DNA from: Actinomycetes bacterium
GTDB taxonomy: Bacteria; Actinomycetota; Acidimicrobiia; Acidimicrobiales; RAAP-2
Length of the DNA stretch: 32,443 nucleotides
NCBI GenBank assembly: GCA_021786095.1
Contig: JAJYNX010000096.1
Location: 1-32,443, forward strand
Direction: 5' to 3'
Both the position numbers and the translations under genes were made by a program. Below, one piece after another: positions 1 through 6,066 of the stretch. Within the stretch, counting starts at the first letter, position 1. Each line of letters opens with the position of its first letter. The notes under the pieces are model-generated. The model did not search any database. It saw only the letters and a program-made list of their open reading frames with translations, and was not told the DNA's origin.

Positions 1-387
1 TGGAGGGTGCGTCGTCGTGGTGACTGGTGAGGTGGCTGACGACGCGGTCAGGGTCGTCGTGGTGGTGCCAGTCGGAGTTGTCGTCGTCGTTGTCGTCGTT
101 GTCGTCGTTGTCGTCGTTGGGGGAACGGTAGTTGGCGTCGGGCGTCTCTTGATGGGCTTTGAAGCGAGCGGCACGAACGACACCGGCAGGTATCGTAGGA
201 ATGCGAGCATCTGGTCCTCGAGGGCGAGGGTGTAGACCACGGGCCGGGCGGTATGTGCCTGCAGGCTCGAGGTGTGACGCGAGGTACGGGTAGTTGTGGC
301 TCCGACGGACGTGGGTAGGCCTAGGGACACCGCGAGGAGAGGGGCGGCCGCCAACGCCATGGTGATGGAGCGGTGGGCAAATCTCAT
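1..387 (-). CDS. Exported protein with Thr-rich linker, N-terminal fragment
   Basis: The reading frame is open from an ATG at 387 down to position 1 (129 codons) and continues off the left edge. The N-terminus MRFAHRSITMALAAAPLL has a basic start and a hydrophobic Ala/Leu stretch ending near a VGA site, so it looks like a Sec signal peptide. A short folded stretch follows (LEDQMLAFLRYLPVSF), then a linker made almost only of Thr from about residue 85, encoded by ACG/ACA codons. The part carrying the activity is outside the window. The 'YLPVSF' stretch before the linker vaguely recalls N-terminal regions of cell-wall L,D-transpeptidases, but this is too weak to name a function. It is divergent from the carboxypeptidase-like gene at 524, which has the same signal/Thr-linker design, so a cell-envelope role is likely. 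The start is supported by a TAGTGT hexamer exactly 6 nt upstream and the lack of any Shine-Dalgarno site. Confidence 0.72.
   Translation of the reverse strand, partial: MRFAHRSITMALAAAPLLAVSLGLPTSVGATTTRTSRHTSSLQAHTARPVVYTLALEDQMLAFLRYLPVSFVPLASKPIKRRPTPTTVPPTTTTTTTTTTTTTTPTGTTTTTLTASSATSPVTTTTHPP
76..123 (-). repeat. ACG/ACA trinucleotide-rich Thr tract
   Basis: On the minus strand this is a run of ACG and ACA codons encoding an uninterrupted poly-Thr segment in the truncated exported protein. The nine-base pattern ACGACGACA recurs several times. It resembles the linker of the divergent gene in amino acids but not in repeat unit. Confidence 0.65.
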
Positions 388-393
388 GCGGCC

Positions 394-399
394 ACACTA
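394..399 (-). promoter_or_regulatory. Predicted -10 element of a leaderless promoter
   Basis: TAGTGT on the minus strand is followed by GGCCGC and then the ATG at 387. A 6-nt gap to the start codon puts transcription start at or next to the A of ATG, so the mRNA should be leaderless. No Shine-Dalgarno sequence is present. Confidence 0.5.
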
Positions 400-511
400 C
401 CGGTCGGGTGGTCCGAATTAGGACGCGTCGCGGAATCGTAATCTAAGAATTTCGTTGGTATCTCGTTCCGTGGATGGACCTCATGGTCCGGGTGTGAGAT
501 CACCAGCCGAC

Positions 512-517
512 TAGATT
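512..517 (+). promoter_or_regulatory. Predicted -10 element of a leaderless promoter
   Basis: TAGATT is followed by taggtc and the ATG at 524: a 6-nt gap with no Shine-Dalgarno site. With the element at 394-399 it makes a divergent promoter region between the two Thr-linker exported proteins. I see no clear TTGACA-like -35. Confidence 0.5.
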
Positions 518-523
518 TAGGTC

Positions 524-1639
524 ATGCAAGGTGGCCGGAAATTGATCGTACGCACCTTGGGCGTTGCGGCCGTGGCAGTGACGGTTGTTGCGGCGGTGAC
601 TATCGGAGTCCTCACCGTGGGATCGACCCCACGTGCAACGGGGGCTCTGCTTTCGTCGGCCACAGCCACCACGACGACCACAGTGCCGACCACCCCGACC
701 ACCACGACCACGGTGCCGACGACCACGACCACGGTGCCGACCACCACGACCACGGTGCCGACGACCACGACCACGGTGCCGACGACATGGTTATGGCCGT
801 CGGGGGTTAGTTCGGCGATCATGATCCCGCAGTTGTCGGTTTCGGCGACGTCCGCGTATCAGCCTCGCGTGGCGATCGCCAGTCTGACGAAGTTGATGAC
901 GACTTGGGTGATCCTGCACCGCCTTCCTCTCGCGTACTCGCAGCGGGGTCCGTGCCTGACAGTGAGCGTCAACGATGTCGCGGCGTACCGCTACGACGTG
1001 GCGACGGACCAGTCCAACGCCGCGATCGCTCTCGGTGAGAGGTTGTGCGAGGGTCAGCTACTTCGAGGTCTGCTGGTCCACTCCGCCGGGGATTACGCCG
1101 CATTGCTGGTAGAGATGACCGGCCTCTCGACGGCGACGTTCGTGCGTCTGATGAACCGTGATGCCAAGATTCTGGGACTTGATCAGACTCACTACGGCGA
1201 TATCACGGGCATCGGTTCGCAGGACCTTTCGACGGCGCATGATCAGGCCGTGATGGCGGTTGATCTGATGGCTGCGGAGCCGATCGTGCGCCAGATCGTC
1301 GCGCTTCCGCGAGTGGCGTTGCCGGTGGCGGGGGTGCTGTGGTCGTACACGCCCTTCGTCGGGCAGGGTGGTGTGGTGGGCGTGAAGTCGGGCTTCACCG
1401 GCTTAGCGGGCGGCTGTGATGTCATGGCAATCAACTTCCGAGTCGGTGCTCACGTGGTGACCACGTACTCGGTGGTGCTGGGTGACCACGGATCGAATCC
1501 CATCGTCGGAGCGGGAGAAGATGCGCTGGCGCTGGCCCGAGCCGTTCGTCCCCTGCTGCGAGTTGCGCGTACTTCTACTGGCTCGACGGTCGAGTGGACT
1601 GGTTCACGCGACTACCTCGTGGCATCATCGCGGCGCTGA
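524..1639 (+). CDS. Exported S11-type D-alanyl-D-alanine carboxypeptidase-like protein with altered SxN motif
   Basis: This 371-residue protein has an N-terminal hydrophobic segment (about 12-32) that acts as a signal or anchor. A Thr/Val/Pro linker (about 46-88) follows, then a penicillin-binding-protein fold. S11 enzymes remove the terminal D-Ala from peptidoglycan stem peptides. The SxxK motif is present as SLTK (Ser120, Lys123) and the third motif as KSG (288-290). The middle motif, normally SxN, reads S-A-G-D at 187-190, so the conserved Asn is Gly. The match to the family is clear, but whether it is an active carboxypeptidase is uncertain; it could be a low-activity enzyme or a penicillin-binding sensor. 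The linker would let the domain reach across the wall. Its TGA overlaps the ATG of the next gene by 1 nt (TGATG), so the two are co-translated. Confidence 0.82.
   Translation: MQGGRKLIVRTLGVAAVAVTVVAAVTIGVLTVGSTPRATGALLSSATATTTTTVPTTPTTTTTVPTTTTTVPTTTTTVPTTTTTVPTTWLWPSGVSSAIMIPQLSVSATSAYQPRVAIASLTKLMTTWVILHRLPLAYSQRGPCLTVSVNDVAAYRYDVATDQSNAAIALGERLCEGQLLRGLLVHSAGDYAALLVEMTGLSTATFVRLMNRDAKILGLDQTHYGDITGIGSQDLSTAHDQAVMAVDLMAAEPIVRQIVALPRVALPVAGVLWSYTPFVGQGGVVGVKSGFTGLAGGCDVMAINFRVGAHVVTTYSVVLGDHGSNPIVGAGEDALALARAVRPLLRVARTSTGSTVEWTGSRDYLVASSRR
661..788 (+). repeat. In-frame 21-bp tandem repeat encoding a Thr/Val/Pro linker
   Basis: About five copies of a 21-bp unit close to ACGACCACGGTGCCGACGAC sit in frame, each encoding TTTTTVP (7 residues). 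The first copies are less regular (VPTTPT). Because the unit is a multiple of three, gain or loss of copies would change linker length without a frameshift. Confidence 0.8.
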
Positions 1640-3096
1640 TGCGCCACCGCGACGCCGCCTCGGCGGCGGTGCGAGTGGGTCGGTGGCGTCAGCCGGCTGG
1701 AGTGCCACGGTGGCGAGTGGCGGTGCGTCGTGTGCTGATGCTCCTCGTAGCGAGTCTGGCACTGACGTCGGTACCGACGTTGTCGAGATCGTCGGCATCG
1801 GCATCCGCCGTAGCCACATCGACTGTGATCGCGGTCGCGTCACCGTATCGAGGCTCCCCGGCCCATGGTGGCTTCGCGGTGGTGTCGATGGCCGTTGCTC
1901 CAGGGGGGCGCGGTTACTACGTGCTGCGAGCCGATGGTGAGGTCGATGCCTACGGTGCTCCGAACTACGGTTCGGCGACGACGAGCGCGTTGGGTGGCGG
2001 GGTGACGGCGACGGGCGTGGCGGTTGACCCCCGTACTGGTGGCTATTGGGTCCTTCTGTCGGACGGTTCGGTGTTTGCGTTCCACGCTCCCTTTCGCGGA
2101 GAGGTGCACATTCCATCGGGGGGGTGGGGACAGTACCCAGCGACTGTCGCCATCGCCGCGTTGCCCAACGGGCGAGGCTATGACATTCTTCGTGCGGATG
2201 GCCAGGTCGTGTCGTTCGGCGGTGTGACGCACGGCTCGCTCGCCGGTCAGCTGCACTACGGCGCGACGGCACCAGTCGTGGCCGTGGCGCTCGCCGTCGA
2301 CCCGGTAACACAGGGCTACTGGATTGCGTCATCGAACGGCGCTGTGACCGGCTTTGATGTTCCTGGTCCATCGGCACGTCGTGTCCAGGACGTGGGTGGT
2401 GGGGCCGGGGATCCAGTCACGGCGATGGCGGCGCTCGCCGATGGTCTCGGCTACGACGTCGTCACTGCTCGTGGCCAGGTGGTCCAGGGATCCACGAGTG
2501 GGGTAGTGCGTTCCCTGGGCGAGACGTTGTCCTCGCCCGGTGCGAGTGTGAGTGCGCTGGCCGTCGACCCGGTGACGGGTGGCTACTACGTGGGACTCGA
2601 TGCGACCGGCTTCGGGGGGTACGCCAATCCGCTGCGCGGCGTGAATGCCCTCGTACCTCAAGAGATTGACCAGGGGGTCGATTACTGCGGCAGTGGTCCC
2701 GTCTACGCGGTCGGGGAGGGCATCGTGGTCAATGTCTACTCGCCGGGATGGCCAAGCGGCGTCTTCATCAGCTACCGACTGGTTAGTGGACCGGCGGTCG
2801 GACGATACGTGTACGTTGCCGAGGATGTTACGCCGGAGGTTCACCTCGGCGAACGAGTGGGTGCATCGACGATCGTGGGAGTTGTGCACGACGCCAAGAC
2901 GTGCATGGAGACGGGGTGGGCGGACCCACCCTCTCGTTTCGCTTTCGCCGCAGGACACAGCCAATTCGACGGACGCAATTCCACGGCGTTTGGCCTGAAC
3001 TTCAGCGCGCTGCTGGTACGCCTGGGAGCTCGACCAGGACTGCCACAGCCCTACGGCTCGCCTGGGTCGTTGCCAGCCTCGTGGCCGACCTGGTGA
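1639..3096 (+). CDS. Secreted GYW-repeat (beta-propeller-like) protein with degenerate M23-like C-terminal domain
   Basis: The protein has 485 residues from the ATG at 1639. That ATG overlaps the upstream TGA by 1 nt and is preferred to an ATG at 1594, which would overlap by 46 nt. A long basic N-terminus (to about 31) precedes a hydrophobic segment (about 32-46) and an Ala/Ser-rich cleavage region (ASASA, 53-57). Six repeats of about 45 residues follow, centred on GY at about 92, 135, 180, 226, 271 and 315. Two types alternate: 'GRGYxxLRADGxV' and 'DPxTxGYWxxxSxGxV'. This suggests a propeller-like wall or surface module. From about 335 the sequence resembles a LytM/M23 fold (DQGVDYCGSGPVYAVGEG, YVYVAEDVTP, ETGWA), but the family's HxGxD reads DQGVD (344-348) and no HxH motif is seen, so zinc-dependent hydrolysis is doubtful. 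Cys350 and Cys422 could form a disulfide. Coupling to the carboxypeptidase-like gene argues for a peptidoglycan-related role, possibly binding. Confidence 0.75.
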   Translation: MRHRDAASAAVRVGRWRQPAGVPRWRVAVRRVLMLLVASLALTSVPTLSRSSASASAVATSTVIAVASPYRGSPAHGGFAVVSMAVAPGGRGYYVLRADGEVDAYGAPNYGSATTSALGGGVTATGVAVDPRTGGYWVLLSDGSVFAFHAPFRGEVHIPSGGWGQYPATVAIAALPNGRGYDILRADGQVVSFGGVTHGSLAGQLHYGATAPVVAVALAVDPVTQGYWIASSNGAVTGFDVPGPSARRVQDVGGGAGDPVTAMAALADGLGYDVVTARGQVVQGSTSGVVRSLGETLSSPGASVSALAVDPVTGGYYVGLDATGFGGYANPLRGVNALVPQEIDQGVDYCGSGPVYAVGEGIVVNVYSPGWPSGVFISYRLVSGPAVGRYVYVAEDVTPEVHLGERVGASTIVGVVHDAKTCMETGWADPPSRFAFAAGHSQFDGRNSTAFGLNFSALLVRLGARPGLPQPYGSPGSLPASWPTW

Positions 3097-3311
3097 AAGG
3101 TGACGAGAGTCGCACGCCGAGTCACGGCTAGCTCTCTTTGAGTGGTCGCCGCGCGGTCACTGCCCACCGTTTCGGTCTTCTCCCAGAGGTGCGTCAATCG
3201 TCCGAGTCCTCGCCGGACGGCGTCCGCCACGCCAACACCGGGCGAGGGGGTGGTCTCGGTGGCCGACCTGTACTGTTCGCGCGACCTCGTTCGAGTGCTC
3301 GATTGCCGAGA

Positions 3312-3325
3312 GCCGTTGTTACGGC
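3312..3325. repeat. Perfect inverted repeat (5-bp stem, 4-nt loop)
   Basis: GCCGT-tgtt-ACGGC. No T-run follows, so it is not a standard intrinsic terminator. It could be part of a leader RNA or a chance palindrome. Confidence 0.35.
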
Positions 3326-3400
3326 GACCGCAGCGCCTGTGGTGTGTGCGTGGACGTGATGACACCGCTCTCGGTGAGGTGGTCAACGACGTCTGTCGTA

Positions 3401-3418
3401 GCGAAGGAACTCCTTCGC
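3401..3418. repeat. Perfect 8-bp inverted repeat, possible terminator or operator
   Basis: GCGAAGGA-AC-TCCTTCGC is a perfect 8+8 palindrome with a 2-nt centre. It lies about 22 nt upstream of the TAAGAT hexamer, close to where a -35 would sit. Its symmetry would suit a dimeric repressor controlling the exporter downstream; as RNA it could also be a hairpin terminator, but only TTGT follows it. Confidence 0.45.
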
Positions 3419-3439
3419 GTTGTCAGTGGGGGAGATCGT

Positions 3440-3445
3440 TAAGAT
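3440..3445 (+). promoter_or_regulatory. Possible -10 element for the MFS exporter gene
   Basis: TAAGAT, 22 nt after the palindrome at 3401-3418. It would give a leader of about 118 nt before the ATG at 3570. A TTGTCA sits 14 nt upstream, which is short for a -35 spacing. Confidence 0.3.
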
Positions 3446-3569
3446 GACGTTGACGTGAGGTTTGTGCACCAATGGCGTCGTCGTCGGGGCGGAAGGCGCG
3501 ACGGAGGTGTGGCGGGATGCTGTAGGACCGATCGAGCCGAGACAACGCTGTGTCGGTGGGGAGGATGAG

Positions 3570-5186
3570 ATGGCGGAGTTGGGTGCGCCGGGTGTGATAG
3601 CGGGCGAGACGCGAGAGGCTCGAGGGTTTGCGCGCGTCGCGCCGTGGCCCTTCCTCAGCCTCTCCGCGCTCCTGGCGATCTTGTTTCTCACGTTCCTCGA
3701 CAACACCGTCGTCAGCGCGGTACTGACGAACGTCCAGTCGGAGCTTCACGCCGGCGTCTCGCAACTGCAGTGGGTCGTCGGCGCGTACGCGCTGACGTTC
3801 GCGAGCCTGATGCTCATGGCCGGCTCGTTGGGTGACAACTTCGGACGCAAGCGCGTCATCTTGGTCGGCGTGCTGATCTTCTGTGCCGGGTCGGTGGTGT
3901 GCGCCGTGTCGACGAGTGCGTCGGAACTGGTCGTCGGTCGAGTGATTATGGGGGTCGGAGCGGCCGGCTCCGAACCCGGCACGTTGTCCATGATCCGTCA
4001 CGTCTACCCTCGACGACGGGCGCGGGCACGGGCACTGGGCGCATGGGCGGCTGTGTCGGGTCTGGCGCTCGCCATGGGACCGGTACTGGGTGGGGCGCTG
4101 GTGGGCCTGTGGAGCTGGCGCTCCATCTTCTGGTTCAACCTCGTCTTCGGCGTCCTCGCGTTCGTGGTGGCGTTGGTCGCGCTTCCCGAGAGCGTCAATC
4201 CCGTGCGTCGGCGAGTGGACGGGGCGGGATTCGTCCTGGGCGCGGTGGCGCTGGGCGCGGCGACGTTCGCGACGATTGCGGGGGAGTCGGCGGGCTACGC
4301 CGCTGCGGGCATCATCACCCTGTACATCATCGCCGTGTTGGCGGGCACGCTCTTCGTGGTGCATGAGCGTCGCGTGCCGTCGCCGATGCTCAATCTTCGC
4401 TTCTTTCGCAAGCGATCGTTCGTCGGCTCGACCATCGTGGCGTACACGAGCTATTTCTCGGTCTTCTCGATCTTCTTCTTCGTGGCTCTGTACCTGGAGG
4501 TCGTGGCGTCGGTGAGCGCCTACGGCCTGGCGGAGGATTTCCTGCCGCTGCTGGGCGGCATGGTCGTGGCGTCGCTGTTCGCGGGGCGCTGGGTCGGTCG
4601 AGTGGGTTCACGGGTGCCCCTGATGGTTGGGTGCACCGTCGCTGCCGTGGGCGTTCTCCTCACGGACCTCGTGATCTCGCCGCACGTGGGTCTCTCGTCA
4701 CTGGGCTGGACGATGGGCATCGCGGGTGTGGGCTTTGGCATCACCGCGGTGCCTGTGAACTCGACCGCCTTGACGGCACTGCCTGGTGAGGACTCGGGCA
4801 TGGCGGCGTCCACGACGAACACAGCCCGCGAGTTGGGTGCCGTGACGGGGGTAGCCATCCTGGGCTCGATCGTCAACGGCCAGTTGACCGTCAACCTGAT
4901 GGCGCGCTTGGCGGCCATTGGCATTCCCGTCTCCTACCGCAGCGAGATCATCACGGCCATCACGACCGGGACGATCAACGCGCGCCTGGCCGGCTTGGGA
5001 GCGGTCACCAGCGCGGCGGTGCAGGCGATCATCAACAAGGTCGTTGGAGCGGCGTACGGGGCGTTCACCAACGGGTTGCACCTGGCTCTGGAGACGTCGG
5101 CCGTGCTACTGCTGCTCTCGGCGGTGCTGGCCTACGCCACCGGGACACGGGAGCGGAGCGCACTCGACGTCGATGATGGCGACTGA
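3570..5186 (+). CDS. DHA2-family (14-TM) major facilitator superfamily drug exporter
   Basis: This 538-residue integral membrane protein belongs to the EmrB/QacA (DHA2) type, which exports drugs or other amphipathic compounds by proton antiport. Family motifs are visible: the acidic motif in TM1 (FLDNTVVSAVL, Asp44), motif A after TM2 (GSLGDNFGRKR, about 86-95), and motif C in TM5 (GPVLGG). Length and hydrophobic segments fit 14 helices. The ATG at 3570 is chosen because GGGGAGG lies just upstream and hydrophobic sequence starts soon after; a longer in-frame TTG start at 3462 would add unconvincing polar sequence. No membrane-fusion partner and no regulator gene are adjacent, so the substrate cannot be inferred. 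The palindrome at 3401-3418 is a candidate control site. Confidence 0.88.
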   Translation: MAELGAPGVIAGETREARGFARVAPWPFLSLSALLAILFLTFLDNTVVSAVLTNVQSELHAGVSQLQWVVGAYALTFASLMLMAGSLGDNFGRKRVILVGVLIFCAGSVVCAVSTSASELVVGRVIMGVGAAGSEPGTLSMIRHVYPRRRARARALGAWAAVSGLALAMGPVLGGALVGLWSWRSIFWFNLVFGVLAFVVALVALPESVNPVRRRVDGAGFVLGAVALGAATFATIAGESAGYAAAGIITLYIIAVLAGTLFVVHERRVPSPMLNLRFFRKRSFVGSTIVAYTSYFSVFSIFFFVALYLEVVASVSAYGLAEDFLPLLGGMVVASLFAGRWVGRVGSRVPLMVGCTVAAVGVLLTDLVISPHVGLSSLGWTMGIAGVGFGITAVPVNSTALTALPGEDSGMAASTTNTARELGAVTGVAILGSIVNGQLTVNLMARLAAIGIPVSYRSEIITAITTGTINARLAGLGAVTSAAVQAIINKVVGAAYGAFTNGLHLALETSAVLLLLSAVLAYATGTRERSALDVDDGD

Positions 5187-5202
5187 GTAACCGGCCGCAC
5201 GG

Positions 5203-5208
5203 TAGTGT
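5203..5208 (+). promoter_or_regulatory. Predicted -10 element for the LysE-family gene
   Basis: TAGTGT, the same hexamer as at the left-edge gene. Transcription would start near 5215, giving a leader of about 138 nt that begins with the hairpin at 5217-5235. Confidence 0.4.
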
Positions 5209-5216
5209 GGCACGCA

Positions 5217-5235
5217 CCGCGGGTTGCCCCCGCGG
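5217..5235. terminator. GC-rich hairpin after the MFS gene and at the head of the LysE leader
   Basis: CCGCGGG-ttgcc-CCCGCGG: a perfect 7-bp stem with a 5-nt loop, 30 nt after the MFS stop codon. There is no T-run, so it could be an actinobacterial-style terminator without a U-tract. If the promoter at 5203 is real, it is also the very 5' end of the next mRNA, where a hairpin can protect against decay. Confidence 0.4.
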
Positions 5236-5352
5236 GTCGACGATCGCGTGGTTCGACGTGACGGATCGGGATCACGGGATGTGGGAGATGTGGGTGGTGC
5301 AACGGTCCGTCGGAGGCGCTCGCCGGGTGCTCGGTGCCCCACGGAGACGACG

Positions 5353-5994
5353 ATGATCGACACCAGGGACCTGACGGCGTTCCTGGTCGCGTCGCTGATC
5401 ATCATCGTGGTGCCCGGGCCGAGCGTGCTCTTCACGCTGGCGCGCGGCGTGGCGTGGGGACGCACGGTCGCGGTGCTCACAGTTCTCGGCAACAGCACGG
5501 GAACGCTCGTGCTGTCCTGGGCGGTCGCGCTCGGCCTGGGGCCGATCCTGTCACGCTCGGCGGGCCTCACCGTCGTGGTGCAGGTGGTAGGTGGCGCCTA
5601 CCTGGTCGGCCTGGGTGTGAGCGCTCTGCGACATCGGCGGGCGCACGCACTGTCGATGACCGCGCGCGAGGGAGCCCGTCCCCGCGCTCTTCGCGTGGTG
5701 CGCCAAGGTTTCACTGTCGGTGTGATGAATCCGAAGTCACTCGTCTTCTTCGCCGCCGTATTCCCGCACTTCGTGAACCGGTCGGCCGGCTCGGTCACCG
5801 AACAGTTGTTGGTCTTGGGTGTGGTCTTCAGTGCGATGGCCTTCGTGAGTGATAGCACGTGGGGGGTCATGGCCGGTACGGCGCGCGAGTGGCTGGGCGC
5901 CTCTCCGTCACGTCTCGTGGCGCTGCGCACAGCGGGAGGCGGGGTCATGGTGTCGCTCGGGACGATCATCGTGGCGAGCGCCCTGACGTCCTAG
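5353..5994 (+). CDS. LysE/RhtB-family small-molecule exporter
   Basis: This 213-residue membrane protein has about six hydrophobic segments. LysE/RhtB proteins export amino acids or related metabolites. Family marks are PGPSVLF at 21-27 at the end of the first helix and VMNPKSLVFF around 124-133 before a later helix. The ATG at 5353 is preferred to a TTG at 5224 because the sequence from 5353 (MIDTRDLTAFLVASL) matches the usual family start, and GGAG lies 7 nt upstream. The substrate cannot be read from the sequence. It stands alone between two other transporter genes with its own probable promoter and a leader of about 140 nt. Confidence 0.87.
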   Translation: MIDTRDLTAFLVASLIIIVVPGPSVLFTLARGVAWGRTVAVLTVLGNSTGTLVLSWAVALGLGPILSRSAGLTVVVQVVGGAYLVGLGVSALRHRRAHALSMTAREGARPRALRVVRQGFTVGVMNPKSLVFFAAVFPHFVNRSAGSVTEQLLVLGVVFSAMAFVSDSTWGVMAGTAREWLGASPSRLVALRTAGGGVMVSLGTIIVASALTS

Positions 5995-6039
5995 ACCCGA
6001 CCCGAATCGACCAGCGATCCGACCCCGGTCTCGCGTTCC

Positions 6040-6045
6040 TACACT
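6040..6045 (+). promoter_or_regulatory. Predicted -10 element for the ABC exporter gene
   Basis: TACACT, 21 nt before the ATG at 6067. A start of transcription near 6052 leaves a very short leader that still includes GAGGGA at 6055-6060. Confidence 0.4.
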
Positions 6046-6066
6046 GCTCGGGGCGAGGGAGTGGCG

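Larger units (their letters stand above)
3097..3569. other. Gene-poor interval with hairpins upstream of the MFS gene
   Basis: This stretch of about 470 bp has no open frame with recognisable protein character on either strand. Short frames are Arg/Ser/Pro-rich and look like chance openings. It holds two perfect hairpins (3312-3325 and 3401-3418), a weak GCCG/CGGC hairpin just after the upstream stop (about 3113-3125), and a possible -10 at 3440. It separates the envelope cluster from the transporter genes. Confidence 0.5.

Noticed and set aside
17-235. Forward reading frame that is almost all Val
   Set aside because: It is the reverse-strand shadow of the Thr tract of the left-edge exported protein; the minus strand has a signal peptide and a promoter, the plus frame has neither.
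661-788. Possible CRISPR-like array from regular repeats
   Set aside because: Units are directly adjacent with no spacers and stay in frame, encoding a Thr/Val/Pro linker.
3100-3140. Intrinsic terminator after the GYW-repeat gene
   Set aside because: Only 4-bp stems (GCCG/CGGC with AGAG/CTCT) and no T-run; too weak to list as a terminator.
3142-3447. 101-codon forward frame before the MFS gene
   Set aside because: Composition is random (Arg/Ser/Pro/Cys), no motif or Shine-Dalgarno, and both hairpins lie within it.
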